DNA of 41,215 nt from Prochlorococcus sp. AG-409-L18 (GCA_003215535.1 QCKG01000014.1:1-41215); one strand, 5' to 3'. Counted from the stretch's first letter, positions 24,605 through 34,240 are shown. A program made the numbers and translations. Notes: generated by a model from the sequence alone, not told the origin.

Positions 24605-26611
24605 TCAACTTATGGAGAAACGACTATAGATAGTCTTAATGGATTCATGGTCTCTTTGGGTGATTCTTTCACGCCTCTGTTTAAGAGTCATTGTGAGCAG
24701 TCCATTCTCAATGGTGAAAGGATCCACTAAAGCCACACCGATAACTCTCTCCTGGACTCTTGATCCTTTGCGTTTCGCAAGCAATTCATTTATTTCCCGA
24801 CGTAGGATTCTCCTAAGATTTTCATCTCCAGGCGCAATCTCAACCTCTGCTGATAAATCCAACCCTTTCAGTTTTGCCCATTCGAAAATTGCCTCAAAAT
24901 TTGGTACTAACAAAGCACCCAGCTGTCTTTCGTCTTGACCAACCATCATCACCTGCTCAACTAATGGACTAGCCAAAAGAGCTTCTTCAAGAGGACCTGG
25001 TTCAACATTCTCACCATTACTTAAAACAATCGTATCCTTTGCTCTTCCCGTGAGAACAAGAGAACCATCTGGCAGCAACATCCCTAGGTCGCCTGTGTTC
25101 AACCAGCCTTCACTGTCGAGGACATCTTTAGTAGCCTTCTCCTTGCCAAGATACCCAGACATCACTTGAGGTCCTTTCACAAGGACAAGACCACGCTGGT
25201 AGTAACGCTTTGGGGCTTTGGTTTCTGGATCGACTATCCGAAATTCGGTTTCTGGCAGTGGAGGTCCCGAACTGCCTCGTATATTTCGCCATGGCCTCCT
25301 ACAACTAACCACTGGACTTGTTTCAGTAAGTCCATAACCCACCAAAAGCTCCAACCCCAAAGATTCAAAGAAGACATCAACATGTGGAGCTATTGCACCT
25401 CCACCATTAATTGGGAAAAGCAATTCCCCTCCACAAAGCTGAGTAAGAACCTTTGGCCAGATAAGTGTTGATGCCAAACGATGAAAAGGCCAACGGAAAG
25501 TGCCTTCACATACAGCCAGACATCGACGCCAAAGAGATATTGGCTCCAAAAGCAATGCTCTAGCTTTTCTCCTTGCCAGCTTGTACGAAGCGCAGTTGGC
25601 CAATGCGACCCTGATCAAACCTTTTCTCAAAGGAGGCATTCGACCAACAGCATCATCAAAACCAATTTTAATTGCCTCCCAAAGCCTAGGGACCGTAGCC
25701 ATAACAACAGGTCTAACCCTAGGGAGATCATTTTTAAGATGTTTGATAGTTGTATAGCTCTGAGTACAGGCACAAGAGAAGAAGTAGTACTCAGCACTGC
25801 GCTCATAAGAATGCCAAATAGGCAGCACGCTTAGAACTGAAGAGCCCGGCGATGGATAAGCCACACATGCCAAAGATCTCATTTGATGCAACAAGTTGGA
25901 GTGGCTTAGAGGGACACCTTTGGGTTCACCAGTTGTCCCCGACGTATAAAGGATTGTTGCCGTTGTAGATGATGCTGTATTGAAATCCCGATTCAACATC
26001 AAATCAGGCAGCGACACACCTATCCCAGCAGAAAGAAAAGAATCCCATCCAAGGACACCAGATGCTGGTTCTCCTTCTAGTTGAATAACAATTTTCAATT
26101 TCTGGCGTTCTGATTCTGATAAAGCCAACTCCTCCCATAATTCAGCCGTCTGAACAACTAAAGCTTTTGCAGATGAATCCTTAAGGATATAGCGAAGTTC
26201 TTCTACTGGGGCAGAAGCTCCTCTGACAGCATCAAGAGCACCTACTCGCATCAATCCTTGATCAACAACTAGCCAACGAGGGCTATTCTCTGCAAATAAA
26301 GCAACTACATCTCCATTCTCAATCCCAAAGCTCTTAAAAGCAGCCGCAGCTATCGAAATACGTTCAGCGAGTTCCCGATAAGTGAGCTTCTCTGGATGAG
26401 CAACATGAGGCGCATCAACTGCAACTATTTGCCCATGGTTTTCTGACAACCATCTCCATATTTGATCGACGCGTCCTAACTCCAATAGGTAATTATGATC
26501 CGACAAAGCATTCTTCTCTTTTTGCGTAGGATTCCAATCAGCCTTAGCAAATTGATGGGTTGATGCTTTTTGTCGATGGATTTTCAAAAAAGAAAGATTC
26601 TTCCTAATCAC
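24605..26611 (-). CDS. fadD: AMP-forming long-chain acyl-CoA/acyl-ACP synthetase
   Basis: Activates free fatty acids with ATP; in cyanobacteria this family (Aas type) recycles fatty acids onto ACP. 668 residues, ANL superfamily: P-loop TATILYTSGTTGEPKG (217-232), LPIWHSYERSAEYYFF, GYGLTETSPVVS (A5), NTGDLGMLLPDGSLVLTGRAKD (A7-A8 hinge) and a C-terminal NGLLTMTLKQRRE region holding the catalytic Lys. GTG start by length. It lies 45 nt downstream of lipB on the same strand. Whether it prefers ACP or CoA cannot be told from motifs. Confidence 0.93.
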   Translation of the reverse strand: MIRKNLSFLKIHRQKASTHQFAKADWNPTQKEKNALSDHNYLLELGRVDQIWRWLSENHGQIVAVDAPHVAHPEKLTYRELAERISIAAAAFKSFGIENGDVVALFAENSPRWLVVDQGLMRVGALDAVRGASAPVEELRYILKDSSAKALVVQTAELWEELALSESERQKLKIVIQLEGEPASGVLGWDSFLSAGIGVSLPDLMLNRDFNTASSTTATILYTSGTTGEPKGVPLSHSNLLHQMRSLACVAYPSPGSSVLSVLPIWHSYERSAEYYFFSCACTQSYTTIKHLKNDLPRVRPVVMATVPRLWEAIKIGFDDAVGRMPPLRKGLIRVALANCASYKLARRKARALLLEPISLWRRCLAVCEGTFRWPFHRLASTLIWPKVLTQLCGGELLFPINGGGAIAPHVDVFFESLGLELLVGYGLTETSPVVSCRRPWRNIRGSSGPPLPETEFRIVDPETKAPKRYYQRGLVLVKGPQVMSGYLGKEKATKDVLDSEGWLNTGDLGMLLPDGSLVLTGRAKDTIVLSNGENVEPGPLEEALLASPLVEQVMMVGQDERQLGALLVPNFEAIFEWAKLKGLDLSAEVEIAPGDENLRRILRREINELLAKRKGSRVQERVIGVALVDPFTIENGLLTMTLKQRRERITQRDHESIKTIYSRFSIS

Positions 26612-26656
26612 TTAGCCAAAAGCTACCAAACTCATTATCTCCGAAAACGCATGAAA

Positions 26657-27391
26657 TCATGATTCGATTTTTTGCCGAATCCACAAAAAGCTAAAACGAT
26701 CAGCAAGACTATTTATCATCAGTGGCTGAACATCAGCCACTGTTAAACCAGGCAACCAATCTACTAATCTTCCAATAGGTTTTCCTCTCAGACCACAAGG
26801 AACTATTTCATCGAACCCAGCCAAATCACAATCGACATTTAATGCTAGTCCATGCTGAGTTATCCAACGACGACAACCTACCCCAATCGCAGCCACTTTA
26901 CGGCCTTCCAGCCATAAGCCTGTATATCCAGGGATTCTTTCACCTCTCAGGCCTAACGCCCCAAGAACATCGATGAGGACCTGCTCAAGCTGACGCAAAT
27001 ACCAGTTCAAATCCAGCCGAAAACAATGAAGGTTAAGAACTTGGTAAACAACCAACTGTCCAGGCAAATGGTGAGTGACCTCTCCCCCTCTATCAATCCG
27101 ATACAAATCAAAATTCCTCTGGTTCAAATCAAAGAGCAAATTAGTTTCATCTGCACCTCTTCCTAAGGTGTAACAACTGGGATGCTGCACCAACCAAGTT
27201 GCAGGTGGAGAAAAAGGCTCTAAGAGTAGTGCTTCTCGCCATTCTCTCTGCCAGGCCCAAGCCATTTCAAAAGGGACTAAATCCTCAGGCTCAAAAAGAA
27301 ACGCTGACGAAGACTTTGCTGATGAGGAAGTTTTAACTAACTTTCCGATATCAATAGGCACCGGAGTGATGCCATGAAGCTGCTCATCCAT
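26657..27391 (-). CDS. lipB: Lipoate-protein ligase B (octanoyltransferase)
   Basis: Transfers octanoate from ACP to lipoyl domains, the first step of lipoate synthesis. 244 residues with [16 protein letters not shown] (72-86), [20 protein letters not shown] (100-119), Lys165 (GRKVAAIG) and Cys199 (VPCGLRGK), the catalytic Lys/Cys pair. The ATG start overlaps the divergent hpf start by 18 bp and adds a 30-residue Ser/Lys-rich leader; a GTG ten codons in (codon 27359-27361) would avoid the overlap and still leave the domain whole. Probably works on the pyruvate dehydrogenase E2 encoded nearby. Confidence 0.93.
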   Translation of the reverse strand: MDEQLHGITPVPIDIGKLVKTSSSAKSSSAFLFEPEDLVPFEMAWAWQREWREALLLEPFSPPATWLVQHPSCYTLGRGADETNLLFDLNQRNFDLYRIDRGGEVTHHLPGQLVVYQVLNLHCFRLDLNWYLRQLEQVLIDVLGALGLRGERIPGYTGLWLEGRKVAAIGVGCRRWITQHGLALNVDCDLAGFDEIVPCGLRGKPIGRLVDWLPGLTVADVQPLMINSLADRFSFLWIRQKIES

Positions 27392-27961
27392 GGTCGAAAC
27401 CTTGAATTAACTCCTGCTTTACGTCAATACACACAATCAAAAATTGAAAAAGCCATTCAACATTTTGGAGAACTGGTGCAAGAAGCAGATGTCCACCTTT
27501 CTGTCGCACGGAATCCAAGAGTTCCCGAACAAACTGCTGAGGTGACCTTATTTGCCAATGGCACAGTAATACGCGCTCAAGAACGAAGCGAAAATCTTTA
27601 TGCAAGCATCGACCTAGTCGCAAACAAGATTTGTCGCCAACTCCGAAGGTTCAAAGAACGCCACAATAATCATCACCAAAACCATGGCCACAATCAATTA
27701 AAGATTGATCCCACCGAAAAGATAGAAAGCAATACTTCCTTAGAAACCTCTTTGGTCGAGGGGAAAAAAGCAAATCTACCTAGTCCTGGAGTCCGAAGGA
27801 AGTACTTCTCAATGATTCCCATGAACATCGATCAAGCAAGGCATCAACTCGACTTAATTGATCATGATTTTTATTTGTTCCGTGATGAGAAAAGTATGGA
27901 GCTCCAAGTTATTTACAAACGAAACCATGGTGGGTATGGAATCATTCAAGCTCGAGATTAA
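27374..27961 (+). CDS. hpf: Long-form ribosome hibernation-promoting factor / light-repressed protein A
   Basis: 195 residues: an N-terminal HPF/RaiA domain (1-100; [69 protein letters not shown]) and a C-terminal domain (about 135-195; [47 protein letters not shown]) that dimerises ribosomes into 100S particles. The linker is His/Asn-rich. In cyanobacteria the gene is the light-repressed lrtA. First gene of a plus-strand run leading into deoC-like and recO; its start overlaps the lipB start on the other strand. Confidence 0.95.
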   Translation: MKLLIHGRNLELTPALRQYTQSKIEKAIQHFGELVQEADVHLSVARNPRVPEQTAEVTLFANGTVIRAQERSENLYASIDLVANKICRQLRRFKERHNNHHQNHGHNQLKIDPTEKIESNTSLETSLVEGKKANLPSPGVRRKYFSMIPMNIDQARHQLDLIDHDFYLFRDEKSMELQVIYKRNHGGYGIIQARD

Positions 27962-27980
27962 TCAAAGGCCTAATTTATCT

Positions 27981-28664
27981 ATGCAACGAAAATCTTCTCC
28001 TCCTGAATCTATAGACATAGGACCTCTTATTCATCAAGCAGCTTTAACCCCACATTTAAGTTTAAAGAGTCTAAATACATTCTGCGATGCAGCACGCCAC
28101 TTTAAATTCTCTGGGTTATGCACAAGCCTCAATTATCTACCTGCAGCCAGAGAGAGGCTAGGAGCTTCATGTACAACAAAACTCATTGCAGTTATTGCTT
28201 TCCCGTTTGGGACAATACCAAGTTTATTCAAAGAAGAAGAAGGGCTTTGGGCAATAGACAAAGGTGCAGAAGAATTAGAAATTGTTCCTAACTTCTTAGC
28301 TTTAAGTCAAGGCAAATCAGAAATTTATGCAGAAGAACTTGCTCGAATTTGTGAATTAGGATTACCTGTAAGAGTAATACTTGACATGGCAAATCTACCT
28401 CCAAATCAACTAAATATTGCTATCAATGCAGCTATTGAAGCGGGGGTATGTGGGCTACAAAGTGGTAATGGCTTTGGGCCTGCTGTAGATGCTTCTCAAA
28501 TTTGCAGGTTAAAAGAGCTAGCTCGTGGTCGTTGCGAAATAAAAGCCGTTGGAGGACTAAAAACTCTTGATCAGGCGAAACAGCTTATACAAGCAGGTGC
28601 TACGAAGCTTGGAACAAGTTCTGGACCTGAGTTAATGAGAACTTTTCGTCAAGAACAGGCGTGA
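27981..28664 (+). CDS. deoC: DeoC-like protein (deoxyribose-phosphate aldolase family), probably altered active site
   Basis: TIM-barrel DeoC/FbaB-family protein of about 227 residues from the ATG 19 nt after hpf. Family features: IDIGPLIHQAALTPHL at the N-terminus, VIAFPFG, EAGVCGLQSGNGFGPAVD, IKAVGGLKTLDQAKQLIQAGATKLGTSSG. In DeoC the Schiff-base lysine sits in a VKTSTGF motif; here that position reads LQSGNGF, Gln160 in place of Lys. The acidic catalytic position is Glu100 (usually Asp) and Lys188 (second lysine) is kept. Aldolase chemistry is therefore doubtful; function unknown. An upstream start inside hpf would add 41 residues of poor composition and is rejected. ATG; coupled to recO by a 4-nt overlap. 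Confidence 0.78.
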   Translation: MQRKSSPPESIDIGPLIHQAALTPHLSLKSLNTFCDAARHFKFSGLCTSLNYLPAARERLGASCTTKLIAVIAFPFGTIPSLFKEEEGLWAIDKGAEELEIVPNFLALSQGKSEIYAEELARICELGLPVRVILDMANLPPNQLNIAINAAIEAGVCGLQSGNGFGPAVDASQICRLKELARGRCEIKAVGGLKTLDQAKQLIQAGATKLGTSSGPELMRTFRQEQA

Positions 28665-29446
28665 CTGCCTACAAGCGACTAGAAGGCTTATCCCTAAAGG
28701 TAGGGCCACTTGGAGAAAATGATCGTCTACTTACAATCCTTAGTGATCAAGATGGAATTACACGATTAGCCGTTCCAGGGGCTAGGCGACCAAAAAGCAA
28801 ACTAGCAGCTGCATCTCCCCTAACCTTCCTCGAATTACATGTAACCGGGAGAAAGGGTCTCCAAAGAGTGCTTCAACTGAAAGTTCTTAGAAGCTATAGC
28901 AAGCTAGGACAAAACTTAGAAACACTTGCCGCAGCACAAGCACTTGCTGAACTAAGTCTAATGTTAGTAGCAGGAAATGACCCGTTGCCTGGGATGCTGA
29001 ACACCGTGTTAGTGCACCTGGAGCGTTTAGAAGATCTTCTTACGAAAAACCCATTAAATTCAATTGATGTCTTGGCAAGTAGCGTGCAATCTTGCGTACA
29101 CGTTCTTGCACTAGGGGGATATTCATTGCCTGTTCAAGCCTGTTGTAAAACAGGCGGTCTACTAACTCCACCACTTGGTCAATGGGACTGGCGTTGCAGT
29201 TTGATCCCAAGTGAAGGGTTTGCAATAGGTTCATTCTCTACAGCATCAATTCAATTAAACCCTTCAGAGCTTGCTCTACTTCAGCGCCTATTTCAAACAA
29301 ATCTCCCAAAACGTCAAGACGGGGAACTTTTAGGCCCCAAAGAAGTTTGGCTAAAGTTATTAACAGTAGTAGAAATTTGGATAGATAATCATCTATCAAA
29401 AAGAGTTCAAGCACTCGAAATGTTAAGGGAGATCTTGATTACTTGA
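28661..29446 (+). CDS. recO: DNA repair protein RecO
   Basis: 261 residues. N-terminal OB-fold (LEGLSLKVGPLGENDRLLTI, VPGARRPKSKLAAASPL) that anneals ssDNA and loads RecA in the RecFOR pathway; C-terminal helical domain with a zinc-finger-like Cys pattern (CVHVLALGGYSLPVQACCKTGG). GTG start overlaps the DeoC-like stop by 4 nt (GTGA), and the transporter gene begins 4 nt after its stop, so all are in one transcript. Confidence 0.9.
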   Translation: MTAYKRLEGLSLKVGPLGENDRLLTILSDQDGITRLAVPGARRPKSKLAAASPLTFLELHVTGRKGLQRVLQLKVLRSYSKLGQNLETLAAAQALAELSLMLVAGNDPLPGMLNTVLVHLERLEDLLTKNPLNSIDVLASSVQSCVHVLALGGYSLPVQACCKTGGLLTPPLGQWDWRCSLIPSEGFAIGSFSTASIQLNPSELALLQRLFQTNLPKRQDGELLGPKEVWLKLLTVVEIWIDNHLSKRVQALEMLREILIT

Positions 29447-29450
29447 GACT

Positions 29451-30803
29451 ATGGAAGAGAATTACGAAAAAAAAGCAAGAGAAGAAAGAGGGCTCCAAGC
29501 AGTAATTCAATTGGGTGGATTTCGTCGACTTTGGTTAGGCCAAATCTTCTCACAACTGGCTGACAAGTTCTATATCGTTTTGATGGTTTATCTGATAGCC
29601 CAAAATTGGGTCGGGAACACACCTGAAGGGAACGAGGCTCTGGCAGGTGTGGCGGCAGCAGTTCGAATGGACTTCGAGACGAGGGCACAAAAGATCACTC
29701 TTTTGGCAACTGGAATTTATGTCGCAAATACAATTCCCGCAATGTTGCTTGGCACAATTGCAGGAGTTGGCGCAGATCGCTGGCCAAAGTGTCAAGTAAT
29801 GGTTGCCTCTAATGGGCTAAGAGCTCTATTAGTGCTTTTCACACCACTTTGCCTCTTGCCTGGCCCTATTTGGCTGGGTATTGGTTGGGGCTATTGGGCG
29901 CTAATAATAATGACCCTTCTTGAATCGATTTTAACTCAATTTTTCGCCCCAGCTGAACAAGCAGCAATACCCCTTTTAGTCCCCAAGGAACATCTACTAG
30001 CAGCTAACTCCCTATACCAAGCAACCAGCATGGGCGCGACAATTGTTGGTTTTGCCCTTGGGAGTCCAGTACTTATTCTTCTCAAGCAAACCGTAATGAA
30101 GCTTGGAGGCCAAGGGGGGGAATTTTTACTCCTACCTTTTTGTTATGGAATGGCAGCCCTAAGCATTAGCTCTATCTCACTAAATGAACAGACCACGGTG
30201 ATATCCACCAAAAATATCTGGCAAGAAATAGTTGATGGAATTCAAGTCTTAAAACAAAAGCCCACAGTTCGAAGGGCCATGCTCCATCTGGCCCTTCTTT
30301 ACAGTCTACTGGCAGCTATGTACGTCCTTGCGATTAGTCTTGCCTCTGAAATCGAGAGCCTAGGTCCTACACAATTTGGAACGCTACTTGCTATTAGCGG
30401 GCTTGGGATAGCTATTGGGGCTCTCACAATCGCCCAAATCGGTCATAACATTAGCCGACCAAGGCTTGCAGCAATTGGACTTGGCTTAATTACATGGAGC
30501 CTCGTCATGCTAGGGCAAGTTAGAGGGGCAATAGGATTCACCCTTGCACTTTGTGGGGTTCTAGGAATTGGGGCTGCACTTGTTGCAATTCCAGCTCAAA
30601 CAACTGTTCAAGAGGACACCCCTGAAGAGCTTCGAGGTAAAGTTTTTGGCCTGCAAAACAACCTCATAAATATTGCCCTAAGCCTGCCTCTTGTACTTGC
30701 AGGTGCCTTGGTAAGTAAATTTGGCCTTATTCCTGTACTTTGGCTACTAGCAATCTTGGCTTTTGTCGCTGCAGTTTTAGAACGTCCTTGGCGAAGCTGC
30801 TAA
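29451..30803 (+). CDS. Major facilitator superfamily transporter (12-TM)
   Basis: 450 residues with about 12 hydrophobic segments, among them a GTIAGVGADRWPK loop (TM2-3 motif A) and a second-half LRGKVFGLQNNLINIALSLPL. The general plan resembles DHA3-type exporters and the lysophospholipid transporter LplT, which can sit near acyl-ACP synthetases in other bacteria; the link to the synthetase in this window is an inference only. A central loop of about 30 residues separates the halves. Inserted in the plus-strand run between recO and a glycosyltransferase, with close spacing. Confidence 0.85.
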   Translation: MEENYEKKAREERGLQAVIQLGGFRRLWLGQIFSQLADKFYIVLMVYLIAQNWVGNTPEGNEALAGVAAAVRMDFETRAQKITLLATGIYVANTIPAMLLGTIAGVGADRWPKCQVMVASNGLRALLVLFTPLCLLPGPIWLGIGWGYWALIIMTLLESILTQFFAPAEQAAIPLLVPKEHLLAANSLYQATSMGATIVGFALGSPVLILLKQTVMKLGGQGGEFLLLPFCYGMAALSISSISLNEQTTVISTKNIWQEIVDGIQVLKQKPTVRRAMLHLALLYSLLAAMYVLAISLASEIESLGPTQFGTLLAISGLGIAIGALTIAQIGHNISRPRLAAIGLGLITWSLVMLGQVRGAIGFTLALCGVLGIGAALVAIPAQTTVQEDTPEELRGKVFGLQNNLINIALSLPLVLAGALVSKFGLIPVLWLLAILAFVAAVLERPWRSC

Positions 30804-30833
30804 CTTGCCAGAACAGCAAACTAATCGCTGCAG

Positions 30834-32105
30834 TTGACGCACATAGCCTGGCTAGGGAAAAAAACCCCATTCTGCGGGAATGTGACTTATGGCTTAAGCA
30901 CCACAGAGGCGCTTAAGAGACGAGGTCATCAAACAAGCTTTATACACTTCGGGAATCCAAGCAGCCCTGGAGATAGCGAGACATGCCTTCTAGCCAACGA
31001 TCCTGAAGTCAGCTTGCCATATCTTGTGAAATCTCAGGTTTACACAATTCCTTCTCCAAGAGCACAAAGAGAGCTAAGAGAATCTCTAGAAAGACTAAAG
31101 CCAGATCTTGTACATGCGAGCCTGACTCTCTCCCCTTTAGATTTCCGCCTACCTGAACTTTGTCAACAGATTGGGGTCCCTCTTGTTGCCACTTTCCATC
31201 CGCCTTTCGACGCAGGGATCAGAAACTTAACCGCCGGGACCCAACAACTCACCTACCAGCTATATGCACCTGCACTGGCGCGTTACGACAGAGTAATAGT
31301 CTTTTCCGAATTACAAGCCGAAGTACTTACAAGATTAGGAGTCAAAGAAAATAAACTTGCAATTATCCCAAATGGCGTAGATACAGATTGCTGGATACCA
31401 ACAAATACTGAATGCTTAAATCCTCAACAGCTCAAAGTCCGTGAACGTCTTGGGGAAGATCGCATTTTCCTTTATATGGGGCGTATCGCTACAGAAAAAA
31501 ATATTGAAGCCCTACTTCGTGCCTGGAGGCTAGTAGAACCAAAAGGCTGCAGACTCGTAATCGTCGGAGATGGCCCTCTTCGCTCAACACTAGAAACCAA
31601 CTCGTTAAGTACAAGTGATTGCGAAGTGCTCTGGTGGGGTTACGAATCAAATCTGGATACAAAAATTGCACTACTCCAGTGTGCAGAAGTATTCCTCCTG
31701 CCCAGCCTTGTCGAAGGTCTCTCATTGGCATTACTAGAAGCCATGGCTACTGGCACAGCATGTGTAGCCACCGATGCAGGCGCAGACGGGAAGGTACTTG
31801 AAGGAGGTGCTGGCATCGTCCTAAGTACTGAGGGGGTAACAACTCAATTACGTACATTGCTACCTGTACTAAGAGATCAACCTGTTCTTACAGCAGAGCT
31901 TGGACGTCGAGCGCGCTCACGGGTACTTGAACGATACACACTTTCCCAAAACATAAATAGTTTAGAGAATCTCTATCTAGAGCTTCTTGAAGCACCACCT
32001 CGTTCATCTATCCAGACATTTCACGACTACGTTCAGCAGCCATCACAACAGCCTCCATCAAAGCTGAACGTACGCCTGACTTCTCTAGATGACGTAGTCC
32101 CTTAA
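30834..32105 (+). CDS. Glycosyltransferase family 4 (GT-B fold)
   Basis: 423 residues. GT4 hallmarks: N-terminal PFCGNVTYGLSTTEALKRRGH, a central IPNGVDTDCW, LYMGRIATEKNIEALLRAW, IVGDGPLRSTLE and the EX7E motif EGLSLALLEA followed by GTACVATDAGADGKVL. It transfers sugar from a nucleotide donor to lipid, glycan or small molecule; acceptor unknown. TTG start 30 nt after the transporter; no better ATG was found. The last 33 codons run past a normal GT4 end and overlap proC on the opposite strand by 98 bp; the extra tail is Gln/Pro/Ser-rich and may have come from stop-codon loss. Confidence 0.85.
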   Translation: MTHIAWLGKKTPFCGNVTYGLSTTEALKRRGHQTSFIHFGNPSSPGDSETCLLANDPEVSLPYLVKSQVYTIPSPRAQRELRESLERLKPDLVHASLTLSPLDFRLPELCQQIGVPLVATFHPPFDAGIRNLTAGTQQLTYQLYAPALARYDRVIVFSELQAEVLTRLGVKENKLAIIPNGVDTDCWIPTNTECLNPQQLKVRERLGEDRIFLYMGRIATEKNIEALLRAWRLVEPKGCRLVIVGDGPLRSTLETNSLSTSDCEVLWWGYESNLDTKIALLQCAEVFLLPSLVEGLSLALLEAMATGTACVATDAGADGKVLEGGAGIVLSTEGVTTQLRTLLPVLRDQPVLTAELGRRARSRVLERYTLSQNINSLENLYLELLEAPPRSSIQTFHDYVQQPSQQPPSKLNVRLTSLDDVVP

Positions 32106-32841
32106 TTGTTGTTCCTCCTGGGGAAGCGACCATATCCTTCAACTCCCCAGGGTGGATTTCTTTTTCTTTAAGAAGCAATGCAGTACCTGCAAAAGTCCTA
32201 TGAGCCAAATAATGCGCTAACAATCGAGGCAATCCTGCAGCAACAGCACCATCAGCAAGTGCTTCGGCCATAAGCGCAACAAATGCTGGACCGGAGGAGG
32301 CCAACGCCAAATAAGCATCTAATTGATGTTCCGGCAACTCCAACACCTCACTAATCGGATCAAAAAGTTTTCGAACAGAAATGATTTGTTCAGATGTCAC
32401 TCCATCGCTCCATGCCAAACCAGTAAGGCCTGCCCCAACAAGAACTGGTGTATTAGGTACTGCACGAAAACAACAATGATGAGGGAATACCTCTTTCAAT
32501 TTCTCTAAAGTGACCCCTGCAAGTAGAGAAATCAATATTGGACGTGATGTTGTTTTTATGAATTGAGTGGCTTGTAAAGCCTGTGACTGCACAATATCTA
32601 GTTGTTGTGGCTTGACTGCTAAAAGCTGTATAGGAGCACTCCATACTTTTAACGCAGACGAATCATCAGAGGAGACCACTCTCATGCCATCTGGCAAATG
32701 ATCTAATGCCCGTTTCACACTGGCTGGATGACCAACAACTGAGAAGAAGTCTTCCGGTAGAAAGTCTCCTTGATTAAGCAAAGGCAAAATAACAGCTTCG
32801 GCCATTCGACCTAAGCCAATCACCCCTAGAGAAACAGGCAC
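32008..32841 (-). CDS. proC: Pyrroline-5-carboxylate reductase
   Basis: Last step of proline synthesis, NAD(P)H reduction of P5C. 277 residues, full length: Rossmann motif LGVIGLGRMAEAV, AVKPQQL, the PNTPVLVGAGLTGL core, GSGPA-type motif (SSGPAFVALMAEALADGAVAAGLPR) and the C-terminal MVASPGGTTIKGLRHLEKSGVRSAL. GTG start. First downstream gene of a minus-strand group (sepF lies 5 nt upstream). Its 3' end overlaps the convergent glycosyltransferase gene by 98 bp. Confidence 0.95.
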   Translation of the reverse strand: MPVSLGVIGLGRMAEAVILPLLNQGDFLPEDFFSVVGHPASVKRALDHLPDGMRVVSSDDSSALKVWSAPIQLLAVKPQQLDIVQSQALQATQFIKTTSRPILISLLAGVTLEKLKEVFPHHCCFRAVPNTPVLVGAGLTGLAWSDGVTSEQIISVRKLFDPISEVLELPEHQLDAYLALASSGPAFVALMAEALADGAVAAGLPRLLAHYLAHRTFAGTALLLKEKEIHPGELKDMVASPGGTTIKGLRHLEKSGVRSALMEAVVMAAERSREMSG

Positions 32842-32846
32842 GAGAA

Positions 32847-33428
32847 TTAAAGTGCAGTCGCCAGCGAGTCATCCCAAGCAGGGGCAGGGGCAGGAGCAGA
32901 GTTGGCTTCCTGTTCAATAAAATCTGAGTCTTTAGAAACAACTGTTGAAGGGGAAGCCTCTTCTTGGAAGGTATTTGTGACAGTTACACAACTAGGAGCA
33001 AAAAGGAAAATACTTTCCCCTACGCGTTCTTGATGTCCATCAATAGCAAAGGTGCCTCCAGCAACAAAATCCACCGCCCTTTGAGCTTGATCGGGTTCCA
33101 TCATCGTCAGATTCAAAATCACTGTTTTTCTTTCCCTTAAAGCTTGAATAGCTCTAGGCATCTCATCAAAGCTTCTAGGCTCCATTAAATTAACTTCGGA
33201 AGTTCCTGTAGATATCCCCGGCATACCAATTACCTTCGAGCCAGACATCCCATCTCTTAAATCGAAAGGAGGAGTCTGAGAAAGAGGTGCCAATTCCCCT
33301 CCTATTGCTCTAGAGCTCCGACTATCCTCATCAAATTGATCGCCTGTTTCGTAATCGAGCTCATCAAAATCATTGTCTAGATAGTCGTCACCAGCGACAA
33401 CAGCACGAAGACGGGAAATAAGCGACAC
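32847..33428 (-). CDS. sepF: Cell division protein SepF (Cdv2)
   Basis: 193 residues. N-terminal amphipathic start [13 protein letters not shown] (membrane-binding), an acidic linker ([12 protein letters not shown]...), then the SepF domain (about 75-150; [62 protein letters not shown]). SepF anchors FtsZ to the membrane in cyanobacteria and Gram-positives. The C-terminal tail is Ala/Pro-rich. GTG start with AGAGGA 9 nt upstream. The sepF-pipY-pipX-proC neighbourhood is typical of cyanobacteria. Confidence 0.93.
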   Translation of the reverse strand: MSLISRLRAVVAGDDYLDNDFDELDYETGDQFDEDSRSSRAIGGELAPLSQTPPFDLRDGMSGSKVIGMPGISTGTSEVNLMEPRSFDEMPRAIQALRERKTVILNLTMMEPDQAQRAVDFVAGGTFAIDGHQERVGESIFLFAPSCVTVTNTFQEEASPSTVVSKDSDFIEQEANSAPAPAPAWDDSLATAL

Positions 33429-33556
33429 CAGTTAAATCCTCTCGGGATGACGTGTTTAGTGAACCAACTAAATGTGGGTTCAAGGGATAGCTCTAATAGA
33501 TGAGACAACTAACCCTATTACCTAAATAACGTTCCAAGCATGTGGGGGCAAGGTTT

Positions 33557-34231
33557 TTAGTCGTCTTTAGTGATATCTGTGTTGAAGTTAACGTCATCAG
33601 AACGTTTGCCGAACAACTTTGTCCCTAGACGCAACCAAGTCGCACCAGCCTCAACCGCCTCTTGCCAATCCCTGCTCATACCCATTGAGCAATTAGTCAT
33701 ACCAAGGTGATCCGCCAAGTGCCGACACTCTTTAAAGAGGTTCCTCCGTTCTTTTAAATCAAGACTTATAGGGGCCATAGTCATTAGGCCCGTGATATTC
33801 AAATTTGGCAATCCAATTAATTTTGGCCACACCTCTAACAAATGCTCAGGGTGGAAGCCTCCTTTAGTAGGGTCTTCCCTTAATTTAACTTGAATCATAC
33901 CTTCAGGATGGCGTTCTTCCTCACCAGCAATTCGTGAAATCCTTTCAGCCAAAAGATAAGAGTCTATTGAATGTATAAAGTCAAAATATTGCACCACTCC
34001 CCTGACTTTATTTGATTGCAAATGACCAATAAAATGCCAGCGAAGATCTTTCAAGTCATCTAGAGAGTCAATCTTTTTAACTGCATCCTGAAGTCTGCTT
34101 TCACCAAAATCTTGTTGCCCAAGCTCTGCGAGTTCACGGATTGACGAAGCTGGTTGTCCTTTACTTACGGCAAGCAAATGAACACCTGAAGGCAAATAAT
34201 TACAAACAAGCTGCAGCCTATTCAATGACAT
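33557..34231 (-). CDS. pipY: PLP homeostasis protein PipY (YggS/PROSC family)
   Basis: 224 residues of the YggS fold-type III PLP-binding family: HLLAVSKGQPASSIRELAELGQQDFGESRLQDA (Lys24 likely binds PLP), WHFIGHLQSNKVR, IHSIDSYLLAERI, QVKLREDPTKGGF, GLMTMAP, CSMGMSRDWQEAVEAGATWLRLGTKLFG. The family controls vitamin B6 and amino-acid homeostasis. Adjacent to pipX (9 nt), the conserved cyanobacterial pair linked to the 2-oxoglutarate nitrogen network. Confidence 0.95.
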   Translation of the reverse strand: MSLNRLQLVCNYLPSGVHLLAVSKGQPASSIRELAELGQQDFGESRLQDAVKKIDSLDDLKDLRWHFIGHLQSNKVRGVVQYFDFIHSIDSYLLAERISRIAGEEERHPEGMIQVKLREDPTKGGFHPEHLLEVWPKLIGLPNLNITGLMTMAPISLDLKERRNLFKECRHLADHLGMTNCSMGMSRDWQEAVEAGATWLRLGTKLFGKRSDDVNFNTDITKDD

Positions 34232-34240
34232 TAAGGAAAT

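Noticed and set aside
27858-27980. 41-codon N-terminal extension of the DeoC-like gene
   Set aside because: It lies inside hpf in another frame, has no family resemblance, and an ATG right after hpf restores the normal DeoC start.
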